Part shown: in pieces, positions 34,325-49,400 of the stretch | Numbering within the stretch: the first letter of the stretch is position 1 | Layout: each line of letters begins with the position of its first letter | Assembly (NCBI GenBank): GCA_937920345.1 | Contig: CALGVA010000037.1 | Span: 1-64,000, forward strand | DNA length: 64,000 nucleotides | Direction of reading: 5' to 3' | Source: an uncultured Lachnospiraceae bacterium | GTDB taxonomy: Bacteria > Bacillota > Clostridia > Lachnospirales > Lachnospiraceae | Notes under the pieces: model-generated | Databases searched by the model: none | Seen by the model: only the letters and a program-made list of their open reading frames with translations | Told to the model about the DNA's origin: nothing | Program-made: the position numbers and the translations under genes

Positions 34325-34395
34325 AGAAAACAGGCAAGCCGCGTTGACGACCGGAGAGGGGTAATATATAATAGTCAGTATATTTTCTTAGAGTA
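34325..34395 (+). promoter_or_regulatory. Promoter of giant gene 2 within the conserved box
   Basis: TTGACG (34344-34349), a 17-bp spacer and a perfect TATAAT (34367-34372). The flanks match the giant gene 1 promoter block. Compared with gene 1, the spacer is one base shorter and the -10 is closer to consensus, so gene 2 may be the more strongly expressed copy. Confidence 0.7.
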
Positions 34396-34453
34396 TGTAA
34401 GCGGCAGGCTGCAGCTGACCGAGGGAAAATATACAGAAAAAGGAGGAAGAAAG

Positions 34454-37400
34454 ATGAGTGAGTTCAGGAAGCTATTTCGGGCTAAGAGAATACTGGCCAT
34501 GATATTAGCAGTTGCTATGACGGTGACTTCCATACCCGTTACGGCCAATGCGGCGCCGTTGCAGACACAGGCGGAAGCGGGGCTGACGGCGGAAGAGGCG
34601 GAGGGTGGACAGATGTCTGACGACCAGACTGTACCTTCCGATGGAGAAGGACAGGCCGGGGAGCCATCGGAGTCTCAGGGAGCAGGAGAAGATTCCGGGA
34701 TGGGAGATCAATCTGACACAGAGGACAGCACCGATGCAGGGGATAATACGGATGCAGGGAATGCTTCCGGGACGGGAGAAACCAATGACGGGGCAGATCC
34801 GTCCGATACAGAAGATGATTCCGGAGCGGACGATGATGCCAGTGCGGAAGTAAATAACAGTGAGGAAGAGAATGGTGGAGACAAGGACATCGCTGCAGAC
34901 GGGGAGAATAGTAATTCCTCTGCAACGGCAGAAATGGTTGTTGATTATACAGGGATAGGCAATCAGATCAACAATAATTATTCCGAGTATCGTTACGATA
35001 TGGAAACGAAGACGATTGTTGCTGAATATTCCAAAGACAGTTCCAATCCGTTCGAGGATATTGCAGGCGATATTAAAGATAGATATATCAATGTTTATCT
35101 CGACCATAATGAGAATGCGACATTAAAGGAGCATTTGCATTATGCATGGGTAGATTCGGCGGGCAATTCGCTAAATGGCGCGGGACCGGCCGACGCAGGA
35201 GACTACAGACTGAGGATAACGCTTCCGACGGTGGCAGGCGTTTATGATAAGGAAGAAATCATCTGTGAGATTAACTTCAGAATCGACAGGCGTGATGTTG
35301 GCATTATGTACAATGGCAGCACGTCTGTTGTGCCCGGAACTCTGGCCGGGGCAGTTAAGGAAGCGGTGAAGCAGAGCTATACTTTATCGATAGAAGGCAT
35401 GCTGCTGAGCGCAGACAATAAAGAGGCTTATCTACAGAGCGATGAAGTCGTAATCAGGGATGTTCATAGTAATTCTGCCTTAAATGACAGCGACCAGCTG
35501 CTTAAGACAAAAGATTATGCGGTTGAACTGACGATCGTTCTGAAAGAAGAATATGCAAAGAATTATAATATTACCGATTGTATTGCCAATATCGATATGG
35601 ACGGTATCATTGCCACAGAGATAACGGTTCAGAATGAGGTTAATCAGGACGGAACTGATTTCGGGAAAGTGTATGATGCGAAATGCATCGATGAAGAAGC
35701 TGTTAAGAAACTGATCGGTGAGACTGTTGTGATCGAAGCCGAAAGCGGAGAGATTATTCCGGATGCAAGGATTACATACACATGGTTTGATGCCAACAGA
35801 ACGGAGCTGGAGAACCATGGGAAAGTCATTGATGCCGGTACATATTATTTTGTGCTTGCCTATGCAGGCAGAGAGGGACTCTATCAGGCAGCCGATAAAG
35901 AAATTATGGTAGTCATCAGCACGGCTGATATCGCAATTGAGCCTGTGCTGAAGACCGGCGTTACTTTCTATGCCGGTATGACTGTCAAGGATGTGCTGCA
36001 AAAAGCAGTTGACACCTATAAGGTCTATCAGATAGATAATAAAGGCGATATGACGGCGGCTGTGAAAGCTGACCCGTATTTCTGGGGGATATCATATAAT
36101 GACGCCGGAAAGACGCAGTCGTATGAGCCGGTATTTGCCGTAGAGGAAGGTGTCGTAATCAAAGGAGATGACGGCACGGAAACAATCTCCTGGAATGTGT
36201 TAGACAATAACAGTGCGGTACTGGTTAAGAAAGACGATGTGAAGTACAGGATCGTCTTCTCGGGCAAAAAGGCGGTATATAACAGCAATGGCGCCGAACA
36301 GGCTGTTGACGTTAATGCATCACAGCAAAACTACAGAGTGGATCTGTCGAAGGAGACGCTGGAGCAATATGCCAAAGAGATTACAGTGACAGGATGTGAT
36401 CCGGCGGACATCGACGTATCGGCTATGTATAAGCCGGCTTTTTGCACCAATCCTGACGCTGAGGCTGGTAACCGCTTTGATAATGCCATAAGACGGGACT
36501 ATAACGGCACGCAGCTTTTTACAAAGAGAAATGAGTATAAGCTGGCTAAGGTTAAGAGCAGCAATACGCTGTTAGCGGAAAATACGGATACACGCATCAA
36601 ATATACATGGCAGCGCTTTACGGGAGAGTACAATTACTTCTATCAGGATGAAGAAGGTAAATTTGTAGATGAAAATGGAGAGGCGATAGAAGCCGGTGAC
36701 AGATATATTGCAGGTACAGACCAGACGGGCAGCAGTGTTCTGATTGAGCCTCTGTATGATGATTATTACTATTATGGATATGATTCGGATGTAGAATTTA
36801 CATCTACGCCGGGCGGTACGGGAGATTACAGGCTTGAGGTAAGCTTTGCTGATCCGCAGAAGCAGTATTATGCTGACAGCAGGTATGTCTACTATACGAT
36901 TCAGAAGAAGAATGTACAGGTACAGCTTACCGGTACGTTAGAGGAATATGAAGGTGTGTCTGTCGGTGATTTTATTAATAAGATCGAATATACTTATGAG
37001 GCCGACGGAACAAGATCTTATGTAAAGCACCGGATCGTTGGCGGAACAGTGGTCACTGGTCCGGACGGAACATATATTTTTACACCGGATGCAAACGGGC
37101 AGAGCAGCGGTTTGTCCGAGCGGGATCACTACACACTTGACTGGTATGTGGAACGTCAGATCAAGGAAGGGGCAGATGCGGGAACATACATAAGACTTGC
37201 TGATGGCGACGTTTTCCTGAAAGGCGAAACATACAGACTCGGCGTCGAGTTATCTGGCGCATACGATGATTCGTATTTTGAGACGAATTACAATAATCGT
37301 TACGCGCTTGATGAACACAGTGCCCGCAAGACTGATGCGGATGGGAACTACATCATAGCCTATGAAAACGAGGTGCTCGATATAGCGGTAAACGAGTCGG

Positions 37401-40400
37401 AAGGCATAAGGCTTAATGTGGAAGTAGACTGGTCTAAGGTGTCGGATACGGCGAAAGTATACGACGGGAAGTCGTTCTCCTTCACGGATACCGGTATCCG
37501 TGACGCTGTTATTTTCACAAATCCGAAGGATGGAAGCATTGTTGATGATGCACAGTTCACGCTGCAATGGTTTTATCAGTATCGTTATGATGGCCGATAT
37601 GTAGATGAGAATAACGCGGTTCATGTGGGTGATTATTATCTGTATGTCATTGTGAATCAGGACGCTAAATATGCGCGTGCTTCTTATCTTTTTAATCAGG
37701 AGAGTGATAAGAAGTTCACCATTGCGCCGAGAGAACTTACCGTGACACCGGTATTGAAGGAAGAAATCAAGGCGGGTACTTATATTAACAGTTCATCGGC
37801 GGATGTGGTCGGTAAGCTGTGCGCTGCGGATCCTAAAATTACTGGATATGAGAATATCAGTGCCGACAGGAAATTCTTTGAAGAGAATAAGATCTATATG
37901 ACCGGTTCGATATTCAGACCGCATGTATTTAATTATTTATCCCTGTCTGTGTACGAGAAAGCGGACAGGAACCGGTTCATGGGATATCTTAGAAGCACTA
38001 AAAGCTATAACGTATCGTATACCGGTACACTGAGGGATATCTATGATGACAATGATGGCGGACAGATATTCTGGGCAAGAGACTATCAAGTTGTATTTGA
38101 GACGGCAGCGTTTACACCGGTCAGAGACACTTCGAGCGTGGAATCGACAGCGGCGAATAACATTGCACAGACAAGACTGCATGATAGTATATCCGGTGAT
38201 GCCAAGGGCGGCTACACGCATACGATCACACCCAGAGAAGGGGTTGTGTATTCACCGGCAGGTTATTATGAGGATGAGAACGGGGAAAGGAAGGCATTAA
38301 AAGGCAATTATTTTGTATTCCGGATTACCGCACCGAACGAGTATATCGGGGTGGCGGATGCCGCAGACAATGTGGTATATGAGAACAGCATTCAGGATAA
38401 GGGATATCTGCTGAGCGTTGGAGTGGATAGAAACCGTGCGGTATATACGGTGGCATTTGACGCTTCCCGGAAAGACCGGAAGAGGTTTGAGATTATATGG
38501 GAGAACGGTTATAAGGAGAACTTCGTAGTTGATTTCACGAACTGTATTCTTATGGACGATCTGTCCAGAGCCGTTGCGCCTAAGCAGCTCGCTTTCAACG
38601 GAGCAGTTTCTAAGATGGTGGTTGGTGAAAGCCAGCAGCTGGATTTAAAGATTACGAAGAAGCAGATGAGCGATGTGATCTGCATTCTGTATGAGTCAAG
38701 CGACGAGTCAGTATTAGAAGTGTCGGAGCGGGGATGTGTTACGGCGGTTAAGAAAGGACAGGCGACGATTACTGCCTATCCGGCATATGAAGCAGAAGGG
38801 AAGAAAAAGAAATTAACCGATGCAAAAGGAAATATATTAAAGGGTGCTTCCTTAAAGATTACGGTCAACGAGCTTGCGGCAGTCAAGGCGATTAAGACAG
38901 AACCTCACGACACCTATGCATATCTCAATTATACGGTACCTGCAGGCGGATACCGCAGGGAGATCTATGTCTTAAAGAGCAGTAAGACCGATAAGAAGAC
39001 TGCACAGGATTTCGAAGAAGAGATCGGGAAAATCACAAATGGTAATTACGGAGCATTTGTGACGAAGCCGATTTATTGTACCGGTGAGACCGGCGCATGG
39101 ATCAGCAAAGGTGTTACGTATTATCACAGGATCACGAATCTGGAGCCGAATCAGCAGTATACGGTATATGTACGTAATGTAGGGGCGCTTCGTACGACGG
39201 CCGACGGATACAAAACGGAATCTACACCTGCGGGCGCAGTAAGTACTTTTACGACCACCAGAGCGCAGGAAGTTGGACTGCGGGCATATTTTGACACGGA
39301 GAAGACAGCGGTAGAGAATGAAGGTTCCGGATACTATGTCAACATCAGTGCCAGGAAAGTCCCTCTGTCTGTAGATGCCAGATTCCTCGAGAAATATGAT
39401 GAGGATAAAGATTATTCGGATGCGCTGGATTATATATGGCGGCAGCTGTCATTGACAAAGGAAGAGCAGGAAACCTATATTAATCCGAAGCTTACTTATT
39501 ATGTGACGGATAATGTATATGAAGAAGTGAATCAGGATGATAAGACGCAGCTTAGAATCGGCGGATATGTGTTCAGACCGGTATCTAAGATTGCAGCTGT
39601 TGATAAGAAGGGCAACATCAGCTTAAAGGGTGTGGGTCTTGTATACGTTCTGGCATATAATGCTGATACGCAGCATATTGCTGTGGCAAGCCTGAACATT
39701 ACGGCGGACGCGGATGGACTTACGGGCAAAAATATTAAGCTGAAAGTGGGGAATAAGGTAAGGCTTACCGATTATCTCACATATAAACAGAAGAGCACAA
39801 AACTGACAGGATATTGTGAATCCGGGTGGCAGGATCTGGTCATTAATTATGTGCCGAATGACTCTTATGAACTTACACTTCAAAAAGATGGCTACGGCGT
39901 GATAAAGGAATGCTGGATCACGGCCAGGAAGGCGGATAAAGCAAAATTTGAAATTTATGTAAATGACAATACCGTCATGAAGAACGGTGGCAGTGCCGCG
40001 AAGATCGTCGTTACGTCAGCGGAGATTGAGCCGGTAAAGAAACTGAAAGCGCAAGATATAGTGGATACGTTTGGATCAGTTACTTTTACTTACACTGCAA
40101 ATAATGATTTTAAGACAGAGAAAGACGGAGATAAGCTGGCTTTCCGGATAGAGGTAAAAGATTCAACCGGCAGGATGATGCGCAGGGAACTTATAAATGA
40201 AGCGTATATCCGCGAGCAGGGCAAATATGAGGGCTATGCCGATGCGAAGCATACGACATACCAATATCGCTACAGAGTAAATGGCTTGACACGGCTTTCA
40301 AATTACACGGTGTCTGTGTATGCCGTATATGGTGATGATCAGTCCAAGGCAGCAGCTACGAAGCTAAAGACTACAAATATACCGGCAAGCTATGTCGATG

Positions 40401-43400
40401 TGTCTGATCAGAACGTCATAGAGGGCGGCGTAGAGACGAATGTGAGCGTCAGGGACGATTCGATTATCGCGCTCAGCGACCATCCGCTTCTTAAGTCAGG
40501 CAACAAATATACGCTCAGTCTGCCGCTTGACGACGCTGACGTTAACCGGGATGCAGCGTTGATGAAGACAGACACGCTTACGTGGAAGAGCTCTAACACG
40601 AAGGCAGCTACGGTGAAATCGAATGCGGGTTCCTTTACGGCTGCCCTGACGGCTGTTAAGAAGGGTACTACCACCATTTCAGTCACATCGAAGGTGACGA
40701 AGAAAGTAATCGCCAAGTGGGTGGTGATCGTCAATGCGGTAGGTGAGGCTGAAGGGTATTATGGAGACAATGTTCAGTTTGACTATGACTATAATGATCA
40801 GGGGAATCTGGATCATGCCGGCGTTGAGGTTCTGACCCGGAATAACAGACTGGCAATCACATTGCAGTATGGCGAGAGAAGATGGGTTGCGTTTACCGCA
40901 CCTGAATGCGGCAGGTATCGTATAGCTGTAAATCAGGGTTATTTCTCCGTATACAGGAAGGAGAAAGAGAAGCTGCAGTCTGCCGGGCCTCTTGCGGGAA
41001 AATTTGAGACCGAAATGGAGAAGGGCGATACGTATTATTTCTGTATTGAAGAATATGGAAGATATACGAGACCGCTTACCTATACCTTTACTGCAGGCGG
41101 TACAGAATATACGACAGTTGCAATCGGTGACGGTACGAAAGTCAGGGGTGGAAACATTGTCAGATTTACAGCGCCCGCGGACAATTATTACACGTTTACC
41201 GTGAGACACAACGGCGATGAAGTATATGAAGAAAGTACAAGCCTGAGAGCAGGTGCATCTTATACATTTACAGTAGCTGGAGATTCATCTGAAGAGTATA
41301 CCGTTGTGGTGACGGCAAGAGAACCGAAAGAAACGATAACGGCAGGCACTCCGGTATCAGTTTCCCTGTCTGAACATGATGAGGTATGGTATCGGTTTAC
41401 GGCCGGACAGACGGGCAGGTATACGTTTGTTACGGAGAATGCTGCAAAGAATATAGAAGCAGATTTATTTGGCAGCCTTTATGATCAGTACGGCCAGCGT
41501 ATGGGGCATTATGAAAGTGGAGAAGGAGACAATGCGTCTTCTTACAATGTCACAGCCGATAAGGAGATGCGAAAGGGTGATACTGTCTATATCCGGCTGA
41601 CATCAGAAGAGACGAATACGGCAGTCCTTAAAGTGATACAGGCAGCTGTTGTTGAAAAAGACAAAGAGCAGTCTGTGACGATTGGGGCTGACGGCGGTAC
41701 GGAGTATGTCACGTTTGAAGTGCCCAGAGATGGAGAGTACAGGTTTACGAGCAGCTATACAAAACCTGCGTCCCTTCCGGCAGAAGAAGATGTGCAGGTA
41801 GCGGTTACAGTCTACATTAATAACAATGAGGTCTCCTGCATTAACGGGGCGGGGACATACGAGTGTACGCTCAGTGAAGGTGATGTTGTCCGGTTTGCAG
41901 TATGGGCGGACAGGAAAGATACGAAGGTGACAATCGATGTTAAGGAGATATCTGTAACAAAGGCGGAACTTGATACGCCGACAGGAGAAATCAAGGTATC
42001 TGACGGTGTGAATGAGTGGCTGACCTTTATGGCGGCAAATGGAGACGGCTGGTACAATTTTAACTTTACAGTGCAGAAGAAAGCGGATGGAACCGTGCCG
42101 GATGCAACGGCGGAATTCTATGATGCAGACAGAACGGCGTATCAGGGTGCAGTATCGGCGGACGGATCAGAGACGTTCCGATACGTGGAGTATCTGGAAG
42201 CAGGTACGGTCAGAATGATCAGGCTGGCATCTTCCGATACGGCGGAAGTATCTGTATCTATGAAAGTTACGAAAGAAACCGTTGATAAGCTGGAGGATGG
42301 CGGCAGATATACACTGGATCCCGGGGAGATAAGACGACTGAGCTGGACAGCTGACCGTGAGGGTGTATATCACTTCAGTGGTAATATAACGCCCGAAAAT
42401 GAAATCACTGTGAAGTACAGCACAGACCCGGCCCGGGAGGGAAGCACGATATCGACCCTTGATAGAATCTCCGGTTACATGAAGAAAGGAGAGACGTTCT
42501 ATCTGACACTGATTGCCGCAGATACGATTACCGCGGCTGATAAGAAAGCGGTGTTCGAGGCAGCGGTCAAGGGGCAGGATGTAATCTCCCTTACAGCCGG
42601 TGAAACAAAACTGGTCGAAGTAGGACCCGGGTTGGCGCAGTGGGTAGAATTTACTGCCAGAAAGACACAGCGGTATGTGTATGCAAAGGCGGATGCGGAC
42701 GGATTTAGAATCTTTAAAGGCAGCAGTCTGGAAGACTATGACGGCGATGAGATTTCTTTTGACGGCGATGAGAAGTACACTGCGGGGCAGAAGCAGCTGT
42801 TCAGGGTAGAGAACACGAATACGGATAAGAAGACGATCAGATTGACGATCTCAGAAGTAGTCCCGGTTGATTTCGTGCAGAATCAGGCAAGTGCGACAAT
42901 GAAACACGGGGAAGGAAAGTGGTTCAGATTCAGGGCTGAGGCTCTGGGAAGATACCAGTTCACTGCGGAGGCGAAGAGCGGCGACAAAAATGCGGAAGCC
43001 GTGTTTATGAAGTATACCGCTGACTTATTAGACATCGCGGAAGATGGTCTGTATGCGCCCGTACTGGATAATAAGATCGTTAAGGTAGGTGCCTATGCGT
43101 ATCTGTATGTGGAGGCGTCCATTACGGATGAGGATACTACGGGTGATATTTCGGTTACGCTGAAAGCAGTACCGGTGTCACAGGTAGAAGCAGGCGGTCA
43201 GCTGGAAGTAAACAAGGAGAAAGAGGTTACGTTTGCTGCTGCAAATGAGACGAAATATCTGGAGTTTATGGCGCCGGAAGATGGATTATATACATTTACG
43301 GCGGTGAAGGATGGTGAAAGCGTTTCCGGGCTTACCGTAGAGTACTATAAGAATCTGGAAGCTGACTTGAAGCGTGGCAGTACAGAGTTCACGCTCAGTC

Positions 43401-46400
43401 TGGAGAAGGATGATAAACTGATCATAAAGCTGACATCTGCGGAAGTACAGAAGGTGCAGGTTAAAGTGCAGCGGGAGACGGTTGCGAAGATTACTGAGAA
43501 TGCTGAATCCTATTCTGTGAACGACGGGGAATCATTATGGTTTAGCGTTGACTCGGGAGAGGCGCTCAGATACTTTATTGAGGCGTTTGAGGCAGAGGAC
43601 GGGCTGACACTGACAATGGAGCGTATGGGTGGTTCATGGAAATATCCTGTAGGTAACCAGTCAGGAAATGGTTTTTATTACAGCTATGTAGGCTCTGTCG
43701 GAGGAACAGAGAGATTGATCAGGATCACTGCGGCAGTTGCCGGCGATGCTGCTGAATCCGGACAAAGTACACCTAAGTCCTTCAAGATCAGAAAGGGACT
43801 GGTTGCCGCCGAAACCATGGTAAGTGGTGAGACGAAGAAGATTGAGGTCACCAGGACAGAGCCGGGTCATATGGTATGGTATTGTTTCACGCCCGAAGAA
43901 CCCGGCAGATATGTCATAAAGGCAGGCGGAGAGTCAAGTGCTTACGTAAGAGAATTTACCAACGGTATACTTGGCTCGACCGGCTCAGTGCAATCCATGC
44001 CGTATGAGATGATTATCAGCGAAGCCCAGGCAGGGAAAGAAAGGACCTATGCGGTATGCTATACAAGTAAAGAGGCGAAAGACTTTAATTTCAGCATATA
44101 TCAGGCAGCGGAAAAGAACCTGACAGAGGATGCACCTGTAACGGTGGATACTGCAGCGGTTGAGGCAAGGGAGAAGATCTGGATTCGCTTCAAGGCTCCG
44201 GCTGACGGCAGATATACCTTCACGAATGACAGTGGCGTTGAGCTTTATCAGCGAAAGTATCAGACAATTGACAGTTCTTACAGTTCCGGCTGGGCATTTG
44301 ACTGGGATGATGAGATATGCATGGGTGAGGGGGAGGAAATTCTCTTTGCGGCATACTATGACAGTGTACCGGAGAAGGCTTCTTTCTCAATTAAGGTAAG
44401 CAGTGTTAAACCGGAGGAACTCTCCGTATCAGGGACACCGAAGCAGATTGCGTTTTCTGATAACAGTGCAAAATGGTTTGTATTTACTGCGCCTGCGGCA
44501 GCCATCTATCAGTTTGATATGACGGAGAATGATGATTCAGCGGATGTATCCGTATACCGGTATATGAAATTGAACGACCAGAATTACGATGAGATCTACA
44601 GTGGTCAGACCTATGGCATGAGTGCCGGTGAGAAAATATATTTTAAGATGCAGCCTTATGGTGTCACAGACGCAGAGCTGACAGTCAGCATAAAGATTAC
44701 TTCGAAAGCAGCGATTATGAAGCTGGAACTGGCGGATAATACGATAGCCGACATAGCGGCAGGTGTTGAGCAATGGGCATATTTCAGAGCCGGCGAGACG
44801 GGATTCTACCACTTTGCGATGAGCGGCTCCTGTAAGGTCGGCAGATACGATGACATAAACGGTGGAGCCACGGCAGATTACGCAGATGGAGAGAGCTTTA
44901 CCTACGGCTTATACAAGAATGAGGCATTATATTTTAAGGTGAGCAATGAGACCGAAGCAGCTGCCGGAGAAAGGATAACGATTACAAAGGAAGACAGTGA
45001 GATCAGAGACCTTGTGGCAGGCGAGACCGACCATGTCACCGTAACAGACAGTAAGACGGCATGGTATGTGTTGACAGCGTCAGAAGCCGGTTTGTATAAA
45101 ATTGCGGCAGATAAAGGGAATGCCATTCTGAAAGAGTATACCGGGCTGAACGAACAGTATCCGGTGACTACAAAATCCGGCTCCTATTTTAGAGCATTTG
45201 ATCAGGGTGAGACGATATATCTGAATGTTTCGGTAAGTAGTTCGAGTGAGACGGAGATTGCCGTTACCTGCACGAAACTGGTGGAGAAGAGCTTTACCGG
45301 TGACGGTGAGGTCAAATTTACCCTGAATCAGGGCGAAGCGGCAGTCGTAAGGTGGCACGCTGACAGTAAAGGATATTATAACTTAGGATATCGCGCAAGC
45401 CAGGGAGCAGACTACAAGTATTATAATGAGGAGGAGTGGAATTCCTGGAAGGGTACGGGAACGGGTTATAGTGTTTCGTGGAGCGAGGTATCTGTGGAAA
45501 ATGGAGAAAGCAGGTATTGGATTCTGGAATCCGGATATGACAGAAATAACATATCGGTATCTGCCGTTAAGACAGTACGACAATTATACGTCGGCAACGC
45601 AACATGGGTGGAACTGGATGATTCTGGCACAGAGACCTTCCGGTTCGTCGTGAATGATACAGGAGATTATGTGTTCCGCTCTGAGGAGGGCGAGGATGTG
45701 TATGCGTATCTGAGGGACAAGGATGGCAGATGGCTGGCTGCTGATACGGATTACAGCGGTGAAGACAGTAATTTCCGCATTCTTTATTCTCTTGCAGCGG
45801 GAACAGAGGTCAGACTTGAAGTGCACAGCGGATCCGTGAGTGACAGATTTCAGGTAGGTGTATACAGATATGTCCAGAAGGATGTACTCCTTGATGATGA
45901 CTGCAGTTATACAGAGTCGGTTACCACAGAATACGGTCAGGAGGTATGGTTCAAATTCACAGTATCAAAGGATGGTTTCTATGAGTTCGGATATGGTGAT
46001 AATTACTATAATGTAAACCTGAAATTGTATGCGACAGATAATGATAGACTGGGGACGGTGCTGGGACAGAAGAAGGAATACAGTTCTAACGTGATTAAAA
46101 CATGGCTGGATGCAGGCGAGACAGTTATGCTTAGAAGTTATTATAATTATTTTGAGCAGGGTACTTATCAGGTAACAGTCAGATCTGCTGAAATAGGTGC
46201 TTATGAGACCAGCTGGGATATCTCTGCTTCCTATGGCTCATCGCAGTCCAAGTATTTGAGTTTTACAGCAGGCAATGAGGCGGTGCTGTCATGCAGCTTT
46301 AACAAGAGCGGTAAATATGTTTTTTATGCCGACGATGAGGAACTGATTTTTGAACTGTATGTAGATGGGGCTAAAGTAGACACCGGGTCTGCTTCAAGAA

Positions 46401-49400
46401 TAGAATTTGAGTACGATGCCGCATCTGACGGAGAGAAAACGGTCGAACTGAGAGTGCATAAGGGCAGGAAATATCAGGCGTTCAGCGGATATGTCGAGGT
46501 ATCCTGTAAATATATGCGCGGGGAATATGCGCTGCCGCTTACAGGTTTGGAAGACTTATCGATCCCTTATGGGCATGAGGCGTGGCTTGTATTTCAGGCT
46601 CCGGCATCAGGAAAAGATACGAGATATACGTTTACCTTTGCCAATACCAATGAGAGTAACAGCAATGTATATTATGCATACAGATATTCAGAGCCGGAGA
46701 GCGGAAGCTATGAAGCAAGGGTTCTCTTTGGCGGATATAATGGAGTGGAAAGTAGCGCGTATGGTGTTCCGGCAGGCGAAGCAGAGACAATATACTGGTG
46801 TATACGTAATGGAAAGAATGCGGATCTGACACTCACGGTGACAGTTGCGGAGACATCCGCAGCCCCCATAGGTGAGGAGGGAATCAATGACATATTCGGC
46901 GGCGGAGATGAGAAGTGGTATGCCTTCAAGGCGGAGGAAGCCGGTGAGTATGACTTTGCGTTTGAAAGTGATGCAAGCTCGTATTGTACTGTTACAGGAT
47001 ATCAGGATTTAAGTGAAAATAACATTGTTTCAGGCAGCTCAGGAAGTTTTAAAAGTTCCAGCTCATTTGGTTACAGGAAGGAGTTTGCACAGGGCGAGGC
47101 CATATATTGGAAGATAAAATATAATGATGCTGATATACCGGCAACCATTACGATCAGAATGAAAAAGAATGAGGATGCAGTGTTGACGCTCGGTGATCCG
47201 GAAGAAGCAACGGCTGTGGTATATCCCAGACTGGAGCAGTGGTTCAGCTTCAGGGCAGAAGAAGATGCAAGGTATATCTTTAAGATTAGGAATACCAACG
47301 AAGAGGACAATACCAGTCGTGCGGCATCGCTTTACGCAGAGAGGGATACTTCTTCGGACCAGCTGGATAATTGCATGTATGGCAGTGATGGAGGTACCTG
47401 TGAGGCATATATTCCGTCAGGTACGACAGTATATTGCTATATCAGAAACGCGACGGCGTATGACCTCAGTGCTGCGGTCACAGTAGAGAAGATTCCGGTT
47501 CATGAGTGGACGGAAGAGGCGGTGGAACTGGCATCCGGTGAGGTGAAGTGGTTTAGCTATACAGCGGCAGAGGAGGCGAAATATACTTTTACTTTTACAA
47601 GTACAGACAGATACAATCCGAATGTGGTGCAATATAGTGATTTAAATACACAGGAGGATAGTGTGAGTATCAGCCAGTATATTGTAAGGGAAGACGGCTA
47701 CAATTATACCGGGGAAACAGATTGCTTTCTTTATGCAAACGGTACAGTATACTGGAAGATAGAGAATACCAGTTCAACCGATACGAGACAGGTTAAGATG
47801 AAGGCGGAGAAGGTTGACGTTACAGCTTTAACATCAGGCAGTACTTCGGGGAATGAAGTTGCGATCCCGGCTTATTCGACCAAATGGGTCAGCTTTACAT
47901 CTGATCATTCCGCGAGGTATGCGTTTACCTTTAATGCCTCAAGCAAGGTTAATGTATATTTGTTTACAGCCCTGAATGCGGCGGAATGCAAGTACTTCGA
48001 TTATGATGGCAACAGAGCAAATTCTCTTATCCTGCAGAAGAAAGACGAGGAATATACAGGTACGGAGGACTGGTATATTCCGGCAGGTGAGACAGTGTAT
48101 TGGAAAGTAAGTAATTCAGATTCCACGAGCGCGGCTGTTAAGGTGGCAGTAGAGCAGGTTGAAGTTATGGAAATGACAGCGGATATGGCCACAGACGGAA
48201 TAGGGCTTCCGAGCTTTTCCACAAAATGGATCAAGTTTACGGCTGCGGAATCCGCAAGGTATATGTTTACGTTGACCAATAGTACACCGGGCTATCAGGC
48301 ATGGTTTTATGCTTATTTATATGAGGATTTGAGTCAGGAAACCAGCATAGCGCATGTCAGCTATTACACGGGTGAGAGTTATGAGTACTATCTGGAACAG
48401 GGTGAGAGCATATATTGGAAAGCACCTAACCGCAATACGCTGATGGATATTGCCACAATCACAATCAAGGCAGAGCCGATTACAATCGAGGCTCTGGAGC
48501 CGGTGCAAGGCAAAGAGATCAGCTTAGGTGCTGACGGCGACAGCTGCAAGTGGATGTATTTTGATGTGGAAGAGACCGGGATCTACGGTATTACCGTTAC
48601 AAACAGTGCGGACAGTACAACCGAAATTATATTAGACCGGTATGAGGCTTTGGATTCAGCTTCGGAAGACAGGCTCGGGCAGGTGGCAAGCGATGCTTCT
48701 GCAACCTATAAGTATTCCTTTTCAAAGGGAATGCGTGTGTACTTGAAGGCTTTTCGAAACGTAAGTCCTGATTCGGCTTCGGCTGTGGGTACGATATCGG
48801 TCGAGAAGATTGCGGGGGCGCAGACGCTGGTCACTGGAACAGGAACAGAGGTGTCGGTGGATACGGAAACTGCTAAATACCAGTGGCTGGAATTTACGGC
48901 TGTTGAGGAAGGTGTCTACAAGTTCTACTCGGAGGGCAGCAGCGATCCTAAGGTATGGCTCTTCGATAAGGCAGATATAAATTATAGCAGGAATAACTAT
49001 GAGGAGCCGTTCAGTAGTGCAATCAGTGATGACAACAGCGGCGTGGACAATAACTTCGCGAAGAAGCTGGTGATGAAGGCAGGACAGACGGTCTATGTGC
49101 TGGTTGGATCTGCGAGTTTCTCAACATCGCTGGATACAACCGTGTATGTAACGTATGTGGATGCAACGGGGATACCTGTATCGATGGAAGAAGGCAAGTA
49201 TGTGCTATTAGAGTATACGGCTTTGACAGACGGGAATTATTGTTTTTATTCCGATGATATTGTGAAGGGGGATCCTTATGCATGGTTCTTTGCGGATAAT
49301 GCAATCGGGAATGACGCAGCGCTTGATGAGCTGGACGCTAAACGGACAGATTATAGCGATGATGATGGCGAAGGCAGAAACTTTGCCAAAACAATACCCC

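Noticed and set aside
34229..34453. 75-residue extension of giant 2
   Set aside because: It spans the terminator and promoter; the signal peptide and AGGAGG place the start at 34454.
34505..35107. Long antisense frames opposite the acidic linkers and other parts of the giants
   Set aside because: They mirror the biased GAT/GAC/GGA codon repeats of the sense strand, have no RBS and no recognisable protein features.
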